Under the pieces are notes generated by a model. It did no database searches. It saw only the letters and a list, made by a program, of their open reading frames with translations, and had not been told where the DNA came from. Source: AC-56 sp963798705 (GTDB taxonomy: Bacteria > Actinomycetota > Thermoleophilia > Solirubrobacterales > 70-9). Taken from it: a DNA stretch of 64,000 nt. The position numbers were made by a program, and so were the translations under genes. Shown piece after piece: positions 54,304 to 60,985 of the stretch. Each line of letters begins with the position of its first letter. Within the stretch, counting starts at the first letter, position 1. The stretch covers positions 2,467,741 to 2,531,740 of the forward strand of contig CAWCTW010000005.1 in the NCBI GenBank assembly GCA_963798705.1. Direction: 5' to 3'.

Positions 54304-55203
54304 ATGCGGCTGGTCGTGGCACTCGGAGGAAACGCGCTTTTGCGCCGAGGCGAGCAGCCGGACGCGGAGACCCAGCGGCGAAACGTCGCCGTCGCAGTGA
54401 GCGCGATCGCCGAGCTCGCCCGCGAGCACGAGGTCGTCGTCACCCACGGGAACGGCCCCCAGATCGGCCTCCTGGCCCTGCAGGGGGAGGCCGATTCCGA
54501 GCGCAGTCCATATCCGCTCGACGTGCTGGGGGCCGAGACGGAGGGCATGGTCGGCTACATGCTCGATCAGGAGCTCGGAAATGCCCTGCCCGGCCGGTCG
54601 GTCGCCACCCTTCTCACCCAGGTGGTCGTCGACCCCGACGATCCGGCGTTCGACCGGCCGACGAAGCCGATCGGGCTGATGTACGACCGCGACCGCGCCG
54701 AGCGGCTGGCGGCGGAGCGGGGCTGGTCGGTGGCACCGGACGCCACCGGATATCGCCGGGTCGTGCCGTCCCCCGAGCCGCGCGGGATCGTCGAGCTGCC
54801 GACGATCCGGCTTCTGGTTGAAGCGGGCGTGGTGGTGATCTGCGTCGGCGGGGGTGGGATTCCCGTGGTCAGCACGGCAGGGCAGCTGCATGGGATGGAG
54901 GCGGTGATCGACAAGGACCTGGCAGCGGCGCTGCTGGCATCGGGCCTTGAGGCGGACGCGCTCCTCCTGCTGACCGATGTGCCAAGCGTCGAGGCCGCCT
55001 GGAACACGCCGCGGGCGCGCCCGCTTGGCGAGGTCTCCACGGCGGAGCTGCGCGAGATGGAGTTCGAGCCCGGGTCCATGGGGCCCAAGGTCGAGGCCGC
55101 CCGCCGGTTCGTGGAGCGCAGCGGAGGCTTCGCCGCGATCGGCGCGCTCGGCGATGCCGTGGAGCTCCTGCGGGGCACGCGGGGCACGAGGATTCAGGGC
55201 TAG
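54304..55203 (+). CDS. arcC: Carbamate kinase
   Basis: 299 residues, the normal length. RLVVALGGNALLRRGE, VVTHGNGPQIG, VICVGGGGIPVV and VIDKDLAAALLA are the conserved segments binding ATP and carbamoyl phosphate. The enzyme makes ATP from carbamoyl phosphate in arginine, ureide or purine breakdown. Divergent from the GTP-binding protein across 56 bp. No ornithine carbamoyltransferase or arginine deiminase gene is in view. Confidence 0.93.
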   Translation: MRLVVALGGNALLRRGEQPDAETQRRNVAVAVSAIAELAREHEVVVTHGNGPQIGLLALQGEADSERSPYPLDVLGAETEGMVGYMLDQELGNALPGRSVATLLTQVVVDPDDPAFDRPTKPIGLMYDRDRAERLAAERGWSVAPDATGYRRVVPSPEPRGIVELPTIRLLVEAGVVVICVGGGGIPVVSTAGQLHGMEAVIDKDLAAALLASGLEADALLLLTDVPSVEAAWNTPRARPLGEVSTAELREMEFEPGSMGPKVEAARRFVERSGGFAAIGALGDAVELLRGTRGTRIQG

Positions 55204-55256
55204 CGCCGGCAGGAACCGCTTAAGAACGGACCAGCGCGATATCTGCGGCCGCCGCC

Positions 55257-55694
55257 TCAGCTCGTCGCGTCGGCGTAGCGCGCCTCGTCCACCACCAGGC
55301 GCCAGTGGCCGGAGGGCGGAGGCGCGGCGCGAAAGTCCTCGAAGTCGAACGTCAGCACGGGCAGGTCGTGGCGCTGCGCGTATGCCATGACGCTCGCGTC
55401 GACGAGCCCGAGGTCGAGGGCCCCATGGCGCGAGTCGATCTCCGCGGCGCGACGCAGGAGACCTTGCGAGAGGAAGGCCGTGCTGAGCTCGCCGGCGACC
55501 AGCGATGACAGGAACTTCCGGGCTGCGTCGCTGCTCACTCGCGTGCGAAGCAGGTAGTCCAGTTCCGCCATCACCGTGTCGAGCACGACCAACTCGCGAC
55601 CGAGGGCGGCGACTAGCGCGGCGGCGAGCTCGTGCGCCTTGTCCCGGCGATTGGATGCGCTGAGAAGTGGCCCCGTATCGGCGACCACCCTCAC
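55257..55694 (-). CDS. VapC-type PIN-domain toxin
   Basis: 145 residues. VRVVADTGPLLSASNRRDK holds the first acidic residue, MAELDYLL the second, LVDASVMAYA the third and VLTFDFEDF the fourth. PIN toxins cut RNA, often tRNA. The GTG start overlaps the antitoxin stop (GTGA), so expression is coupled. Confidence 0.88.
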   Translation of the reverse strand: MRVVADTGPLLSASNRRDKAHELAAALVAALGRELVVLDTVMAELDYLLRTRVSSDAARKFLSSLVAGELSTAFLSQGLLRRAAEIDSRHGALDLGLVDASVMAYAQRHDLPVLTFDFEDFRAAPPPSGHWRLVVDEARYADATS

Positions 55695-55927
55695 TCCGAC
55701 TTGCCCGGATTCCTCAGATACCACTCGGCGCGGCGGCCGAGATCGGGCGGGCCCTCACCGGATGCCACAAAGCTCGGGACGCGTCGTCCCTCGACGGCCG
55801 TGGCGCCCGCCTCGAGCAGCCGGGTCACGGCAGCGGAAAACGACTCGCCCTCGTCGGCGAGCGCGCGCACCCGCTTCTCGGTGCTCTCGGGGATGTAGAT
55901 CGTGCGGCGGGGCATCTCGTCGGTCAT
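55691..55927 (-). CDS. Ribbon-helix-helix antitoxin (VapB/CopG-like)
   Basis: 78 residues; RRTIYIPESTEKRVRALADEGESFSAAVTRLLEAG is an RHH DNA-binding domain. The C-terminus would wrap the partner toxin. CATACT (55934-55939) lies 6 nt before the ATG, inside a GTATG...CATAC inverted repeat (55935-55955) that may be the operator. Confidence 0.85.
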   Translation of the reverse strand: MTDEMPRRTIYIPESTEKRVRALADEGESFSAAVTRLLEAGATAVEGRRVPSFVASGEGPPDLGRRAEWYLRNPGKSE

Positions 55928-55990
55928 GCGATGAGTATGAACGTGGAAATCATACCAATGGCGCGCGAAGCGTCGTGGAACCGAAACACC

Positions 55991-56389
55991 CTAGTTCGAG
56001 GGCAACTCGATTCGAGCCATGTGGCCGGAGCTTCGCGAGAGCGAGCGGTCGGTGGTCAGGAGCGGGGCCTCGAGCAGCTCCGCCAGCGCGACGTAGGCGG
56101 CGTCATAGGCGGTGAGGTTGTGGCGCAGCCCCCAGACGCGAGGGCGAAGCGGCTCGTGGCCGTGGCTCGTCGCTCGCAGATCGGTGAGATCGAGCAGGGC
56201 GGCCTCCAATCTGGGCGCCGAAAGCTTGCCAGCGGCCTCCAGCCCCCGGAGCGCGTGAAGTACCTCGAGGTCGAAAACGGCTGGCACGTGCACGGTGAAC
56301 TCGCCGGCGAGGCGCGCGGCGATGCGGTCGGCGCGCTCGCCGTTGCGGCAGATCAGATCGACACCGGCGGAGGCGTCGAGGACGATCAA
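55991..56389 (-). CDS. VapC-type PIN-domain toxin
   Basis: 132 residues: MIVLDASAGVDLIC, FDLEVLHALRG, LTAYDAAYVALAELL and LLTTDRSLSR give the four acidic positions. TTG start overlapping the antitoxin TGA (TTGA). Confidence 0.9.
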   Translation of the reverse strand: MIVLDASAGVDLICRNGERADRIAARLAGEFTVHVPAVFDLEVLHALRGLEAAGKLSAPRLEAALLDLTDLRATSHGHEPLRPRVWGLRHNLTAYDAAYVALAELLEAPLLTTDRSLSRSSGHMARIELPSN

Positions 56390-56619
56390 GGAAGCGGACC
56401 GCGGAGTCCCCGGATCAGCTCCGCCGCCGAATCGCCGATCTGGTTTGGCTCCCGGCGGGAGATGCGATCGGCGAGCTCGGCCAAGGTGGGCTTCTCGGCG
56501 ATTCCCTCCAGCTCGGCGAGCAGGTAGTCAGAGAGCGTCATCCCCCCCTGCGCGGCGCGAACCTTGAGCGTCCGGTGCAGCTCGTCGGGCACGTTTCGGA
56601 CCTGGATCATCTTTGACAT
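56386..56619 (-). CDS. Antitoxin (FitA/VapB type, RHH)
   Basis: 77 residues. MIQVRNVPDELHRTLKVRAAQGGMTLSDYLLAEL is the RHH form typical of FitA-like antitoxins. TAATGT (56627-56632) lies 7 nt before ATG 56619. ATGTG/CACAT (56618-56630) and the palindrome GACATGTC (56645-56652) surround the promoter as likely autoregulatory sites. Confidence 0.88.
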   Translation of the reverse strand: MSKMIQVRNVPDELHRTLKVRAAQGGMTLSDYLLAELEGIAEKPTLAELADRISRREPNQIGDSAAELIRGLRGPLP

Positions 56620-56718
56620 GTGTTTCACATTACCGCATGCGCATGACATGTCCAGCTCGCTCCCGATCGATCATCGCGCGGACGGCGAGCCTAGGCAGGC
56701 CGGTTAGATGGCGCCGGT

Positions 56719-56970
56719 CTACCCAGGCCGATCGCTGAGAACGGCGGTCTGCAGATGTAGCGGTCGCTCGGGTGCCGCGCCTGAACCGCCGCGCTCGCCG
56801 CTCTCCAGATAGAGGGCGATAGCCTCCCTGAGCCCGGCCATGAGCTCGTCCAGGGTCTCGCCTGATGCGAAGCATCCGGGCAGCTCCTCGATTTCGGCCC
56901 AGTAGGAACCGTCCTCGAGATGTACGTGCGCCGTGAGCTCCATGGCTGATTCGCTCCGCTCCGCGGTCAT
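56719..56970 (-). CDS. hicB: HicB-family antitoxin
   Basis: 83 residues: LTAHVHLEDGSYWAEIEELPGCFASGETLDELMAGLREAIALYL is the degenerate RNase-H-like HicB fold. No extra DNA-binding domain is attached. Its ATG overlaps the HicA stop (ATGA). Confidence 0.88.
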   Translation of the reverse strand: MTAERSESAMELTAHVHLEDGSYWAEIEELPGCFASGETLDELMAGLREAIALYLESGERGGSGAAPERPLHLQTAVLSDRPG

Positions 56971-57161
56971 TTTAGGCCTGCCTGCCTGAGGATCGCCGCG
57001 GCCAGGCCTTTGCCGTAATCGCGGCCCCGGTGGCGGGGAAGCGTGATCGGTCGATGCCCCGGCTTGCTCATCTTGACTACGTGCTTTCCGCCACGCTCTC
57101 GCGTCCAGCCGTTCGCCTCAAGCAGCCTGATCGCCGTCTTCTGGTTCAGCGTTCCCCCCAT
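56967..57161 (-). CDS. hicA: HicA-family mRNA interferase toxin
   Basis: 64 residues: TAIRLLEANGWTRERGGKHVVKMSKPGHRPITLPRH contains the double-stranded-RNA-binding-like fold with catalytic His in GGKHVV. It overlaps the upstream hypothetical gene by 44 nt and hicB by 4 nt, forming one operon. Confidence 0.9.
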   Translation of the reverse strand: MGGTLNQKTAIRLLEANGWTRERGGKHVVKMSKPGHRPITLPRHRGRDYGKGLAAAILRQAGLK

Positions 57162-57450
57162 TCGTAGCCCGGGCGCGCTCGATGAACCCCTCGAGCTCCC
57201 AGGCGTCGATGACCTCGCCGACCGTGCGCCGGCGGCAGTCGATCTCTACGAGCTCACTGTCGTGCCCCTGAGCTGCCAGCTCGATCGCCTGCTCGAGCTG
57301 GTCGTAGAACCAGGCGGGCGGGCGGATCTGCAAGTCGATGTGGTCGAGCAGCTCGCGGCGCTTGGCGACCCGTCGCTCAAGTTCCTTCTCTTCCTCGGTC
57401 GGCTCGTGGGTCAGCCCTTCGATCAGTTCGTCGATTCGCTCGTCGGTCAT
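57118..57450 (-). CDS. Hypothetical protein at the head of the hicAB operon
   Basis: 110 residues, acidic and helical (MTDERIDELIEGLTHEPTEEEKELERRVAKRRELLD). It overlaps hicA. The ATG and its TAGCGT -10 box (8 nt upstream) lie inside a 59-bp repeat that recurs at 58777-58835. Possibly a regulator or helper of hicAB; no family recognised. Confidence 0.65.
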   Translation of the reverse strand: MTDERIDELIEGLTHEPTEEEKELERRVAKRRELLDHIDLQIRPPAWFYDQLEQAIELAAQGHDSELVEIDCRRRTVGEVIDAWELEGFIERARATNGGNAEPEDGDQAA

Positions 57451-57497
57451 GGCGCCGGACGCTAGGACGGCCGAGGTCACGCGTGGCGCGCAGAACG
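57439..57497. repeat. 59-bp direct repeat, copy 1 (promoter and start codon)
   Basis: Identical to 58777-58835 except one base. It carries, on the minus strand, a TAGCGT box and the ATG ACC GAC GAG of the hypothetical gene ending at 57118. Confidence 0.85.
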
Positions 57498-57524
57498 TGC
57501 CTATTGCATCGCCCCGATGGCTTC

Positions 57525-57866
57525 TCAGCCCCAGAAGATCCCGGTTGGGTCGGCGTCGATCTCGGTCAGCAGCGGCACGACGGTAGCGCTCGGCTCGACG
57601 CCGTCATACGGCCACCAGCGCCCATTGCTGTCGGGGCAGTGGAGCGACCAGGCCCCCGCGGTGTCGTCGTAGCGGAGCTGGGCCACCTTCGAGGTACTCC
57701 ACTCGGGGCCGTACTCGGCTTTCCAGGGCGGCCGCCGCTCGACGATCGTGATCGACTTGCCTCGTCGCGAGCACTCGATGCGGATCTTCTCGCGCAGATC
57801 CGGAGGGACACGCCGCTTGCAGTAGATCTCGACGATGTGAAGTGCTTCCTCGACCGGGTCGGGCAC
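57525..57866 (-). CDS. DUF3024-like hypothetical protein
   Basis: 113 residues. CSRRGKSITIVERRPPW, VAQLRYDDTAGAWSLHCPDSNGRW and the acidic DADPTGIFWG ending match a small family common near toxin-antitoxin loci. No function known. Confidence 0.75.
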   Translation of the reverse strand: MPDPVEEALHIVEIYCKRRVPPDLREKIRIECSRRGKSITIVERRPPWKAEYGPEWSTSKVAQLRYDDTAGAWSLHCPDSNGRWWPYDGVEPSATVVPLLTEIDADPTGIFWG

Positions 57867-58751
57867 GGCGCGAAGCTATCAGCGGGGCTGCGGCCGCAGT
57901 CCGCTTGATCGCCGTCAGCACGCGACGCTGGGTCTGGGGGTCCAGTCGCTTGAGGTCGCGCCGAGCCTCTTCGACCGCCGCCTGTTCTTCGGCCGAGATC
58001 TCCTCATCCTCCGGGAGGCGCGTTGTCGAGGAGTTCGATTCCCCGGGTTAGAGGGCACCTCGCTCCGCGAGCCAGACGCTCTCGAAGCGGAGGTCGGTCC
58101 GCTCGAGGATGTGGTCGAAGTCGCGCGTCGTAGTGGAGGATGCCGAGCCCATGGCGGTCGGCGAGCGCCGCGATGATCGAGGTCCGACTGGCGGGATCCG
58201 GTGGTGTCCCGATCGCGCGAGCTGACCCTGCGCGTCGAGCGCACTCCGCTCGATCTCGCTCATCGATCTCACGCCAGGGCAGGCCGGTAGCTCCTCGACA
58301 AGTTGCGGCGTGTTCGCGGGCGTCGCGCGCGGAGTAGCCGGCCTCGAGCAGGAACGGAGCGAGACGATGAGCTTGCCCTCTGAACGCGTCGGCGACGTCG
58401 TTCGCCCGTGCCTCTGGCAGCGAGGGATGACCGAGGCGCGACCACGCGGAGCTGTCGAGAAGCGGCGCGTCCGTCAACTCGGGTGTCCAGCCGGTGCGAC
58501 GCACCTCATCTGCCGCCTCGACGTCCACGAGAAGTCGCGCGGAGCGGATGCGATCCGCAAGGCGTTTGCGACGCTCGTGGACGTCCGGCGGCCGGCGCGC
58601 AGCAGGGCGAGCTTCTCCCGGGCTCCCAGGATCACCAGCTCGGACAACTGCAGCTGCTCATCGCCCAGTTCCTCGCGCAGCTCGTCGAGCGCCTCCTGAA
58701 CCGGCGGCGTCTCGGTGATCGCGTGGCGGCGTCTCTTGGTCGGCACCGGCT
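57867..58751 (-). pseudogene. Degraded antitoxin/PIN-toxin module
   Basis: An antitoxin-like frame starts at GTG 58746 (TKRRRHAITETPPVQEALDE) or, in frame, at the repeat's ATG 58790, and reads well to about 58600. It then needs a one-base shift to give HERRKRLADRIRSARLLVDV and DEVRRTGW. A PIN toxin follows in pieces in different frames: LLDSSAWSRLGHPSLPEA, FLLEAGYSARDAREHA, IERSALDAQGQLARSGHH, IIAALADRHGLGILHYD, RDFDHILERTDLRFESVWLA. At least four indels are needed. Beyond it, 57867-58040 holds a further scrap (ARRDLKRLDPQTQRRV), perhaps RelE-like. Confidence 0.75.
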
Positions 58752-58776
58752 CAGAGTAACACCGGTGTCGCACCAA

Positions 58777-58835
58777 CTCGTCGGTCATGGCGCCGGACGC
58801 TAGGACGGCCGAAGTCACGCGTGGCGCGCAGAACG
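58777..58835. repeat. 59-bp direct repeat, copy 2
   Basis: 58 of 59 bases equal copy 1 at 57439-57497. Its ATG (minus strand) is in frame with the antitoxin-like sequence, so the repeat has supplied a second promoter and start to that gene. It lies 37 bp before typA. Confidence 0.85.
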
Positions 58836-58872
58836 GGTCGAGTTCGAAACGAGAGCCCCTACCGTCTCCGCC

Positions 58873-60708
58873 GTGCCCGAGCTCCGGAACATCGCGATCA
58901 TCTCCCACGTCGACCACGGCAAGACCACCCTGGTCGACGCGATGCTGCGCCAGGCGGGCACCTTCGCCGCGCACGAGCAGGTCGTCGAGCGGGTCATGGA
59001 CTCGGGCGAGCAGGAGCGCGAGCGCGGGATCACGATCCTCGCCAAGAACGCCTCGCTCACCCTCCCGCGGCCGGACGGCGGCGAGGTCAAGATCAACATC
59101 GTCGACACCCCCGGGCACGCCGACTTCGGCGGCGAGGTGGAGCGCGGGCTCTCGATGGTCGACGGCGTGCTGCTCCTGGTCGACGCCTCCGAGGGGCCGC
59201 TCCCGCAGACGCGCTTCGTGCTCCGCAAGGCGCTCGAGCAGCGCCTGCCGCTGATCCTCGTCGTCAACAAGGTCGACCGGCGCGATGCGCGCATCGACGA
59301 GGTGGTCGACGCCGTCTACGCGCTCTTCCTCGACCTGGACGCCGACGAGGAGCAGATCGAGTTCCCGATCGTCTACGCGTCGGCCCGCGAGGGGTGGGCG
59401 ACGCTCGACGCCGAGGCGCGCGGCACCGACCTCTCGCCGCTCTTCGCCACCCTGTTCGAGCGCATCCCGGCGCCCAGCGGCGACCCCGAGGCGCCCCTTC
59501 AGGCCCTGGTGACGAACCTCGACGCCTCCCCCTACCACGGCCGCCTCGCGGTGTGCCGCGTTCACCGCGGAACGATCCGGCGCGGCGCCGACGTCTCCTG
59601 GTGCCGGCGCGACGGCAGCGTCGAGCGCGCTCGCATCGCCGAGCTCTACGTGACCGAGGGGCTCGAGCGCACCGCGGTCGAGGCCGCCGGCGCCGGCGAG
59701 ATCGTCGTCGTCGCGGGCATCGCCGACGTGACGATCGGCGAGACGATCGCGGCGCTCGATCAGCCCGAGGCGCTGCCGCTGCTCGACGTGGACGAGCCCG
59801 CCCTCGCGATGACGATCGGCGTCAACACCTCGCCGCTCGCCGGCGGCTCGGGAACCAGGCTCACCGGGCGCCAGCTCGACGAGCGCCTGCGGGCCGAGCT
59901 GGTCGGCAACGTCTCGATCCAGGTGCGCCCGACCGAGGCGACCGACGCGTGGGAGGTGCAGGGGAGGGGGGAGCTGCAGCTGGCGGTGCTGGTGGAGACG
60001 ATGCGCCGCGAGGGCTTCGAGCTGACGGTGGGCAAGCCGCAGGCGATGACGCGCGAGATCGACGGCGGCGTCCACGAGCCCGTGGACCGGCTCTCGATCG
60101 ACATCCCCGAGGACTACATGGGCGTCGTGACCCAGCTCCTGGCGCTGCGCAGGGGCCGGATGGAGGACATGGTCAACCACGGCACCGGCTGGGTGCGCCT
60201 CGAGTACCTCGTCCCCGCCCGCGGCCTGATCGGCGTGCGAAACGAGTTCTTAACCGAGACCCGCGGCACGGGAATCCTGCACTCGGTCTTCGAGGCCTAT
60301 GAGCCATGGCACGGCGAGATCACCACCAGGCCGACCGGCTCGCTGGTCGCCGACCGGCGCGGCACCACGGCGCCGTTCGCGCTGATGAACCTGCAGGAGC
60401 GCGGCCAGCTCTTCGTGGGCCCGGGCGAGGAGGTCTACGAGGGCATGGTGATCGGCGAGAACGCCCGCGCCGAGGACCTCGACGTCAACCCGACGAAGGG
60501 CAAGCAGCTGACCAACATCCGCGCCGCCGGCTCCGACGAGGCGGTGAGGCTGGTCCCGCACCACCGCCTCTCCCTGGACCAGGCGCTGGAGTTCATCCGC
60601 GACGACGAGTGCGTGGAGGTGACGCCCGAGGCGGTGCGGCTGCGGAAGGTCGTGCTGCCGGCCGTGGAGCGGGTGAAGCTGGCGCGGGCGGGGAAGCGGC
60701 AGGGTTAG
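58873..60708 (+). CDS. typA: Ribosome-associated GTPase TypA/BipA
   Basis: 611 residues, full length. G1 SHVDHGKTTLVD, G2 RGITI, G3 VDTPGHADFGG, G4 VNKVDRRDAR, then the EF-G-like beta barrel, domains III and V and the BipA-specific C-terminus (NIRAAGSDEAVRL). It binds the ribosome in GTP form and aids ribosome assembly under stress. GTG start with TACCGT (58860-58865) 7 nt upstream and no Shine-Dalgarno. Confidence 0.96.
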   Translation: MPELRNIAIISHVDHGKTTLVDAMLRQAGTFAAHEQVVERVMDSGEQERERGITILAKNASLTLPRPDGGEVKINIVDTPGHADFGGEVERGLSMVDGVLLLVDASEGPLPQTRFVLRKALEQRLPLILVVNKVDRRDARIDEVVDAVYALFLDLDADEEQIEFPIVYASAREGWATLDAEARGTDLSPLFATLFERIPAPSGDPEAPLQALVTNLDASPYHGRLAVCRVHRGTIRRGADVSWCRRDGSVERARIAELYVTEGLERTAVEAAGAGEIVVVAGIADVTIGETIAALDQPEALPLLDVDEPALAMTIGVNTSPLAGGSGTRLTGRQLDERLRAELVGNVSIQVRPTEATDAWEVQGRGELQLAVLVETMRREGFELTVGKPQAMTREIDGGVHEPVDRLSIDIPEDYMGVVTQLLALRRGRMEDMVNHGTGWVRLEYLVPARGLIGVRNEFLTETRGTGILHSVFEAYEPWHGEITTRPTGSLVADRRGTTAPFALMNLQERGQLFVGPGEEVYEGMVIGENARAEDLDVNPTKGKQLTNIRAAGSDEAVRLVPHHRLSLDQALEFIRDDECVEVTPEAVRLRKVVLPAVERVKLARAGKRQG

Positions 60709-60915
60709 CCCGCCCTCGACCTAGAGGCTTGAGCCACGTTCCCGTAATGAGTCTTGTCGCCGTTTCGGCGATCGGGTCAGGATGAGTTGAGATGCGCGGG
60801 TAGGTCGGCCAAGCGCTGAAAGAGCGAGGGGGGCTACCCGGGGTGGTAGTGCCGTCGAGCTCGCCTGGCGTGCCGTCTCGGCGTGCAGGTTGACCCTTGA
60901 TCGGGGCCGATGGGC
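60709..60915. other. Bacterial-composition sequence before the junction, no gene recognised
   Basis: GC-rich like the upstream 60 kb. Short open frames exist on both strands but show no recognisable domain. The segment ends in a run of five C that merges into the telomeric repeat. Confidence 0.6.
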
Positions 60916-60943
60916 CCCCAAAACCCCAAAACCCCAAAACCCC
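60916..60943. repeat. Ciliate telomere, C4A4 repeats (left end)
   Basis: Three and a half C4A4 units, 28 bases, ending in CCCC before unique sequence. One further C at 60915 makes the exact junction ambiguous by one base. Confidence 0.95.
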
Positions 60944-60985
60944 AATAGAAAACACCATTAATTAGAAGTAATGAATTAATAGTTA

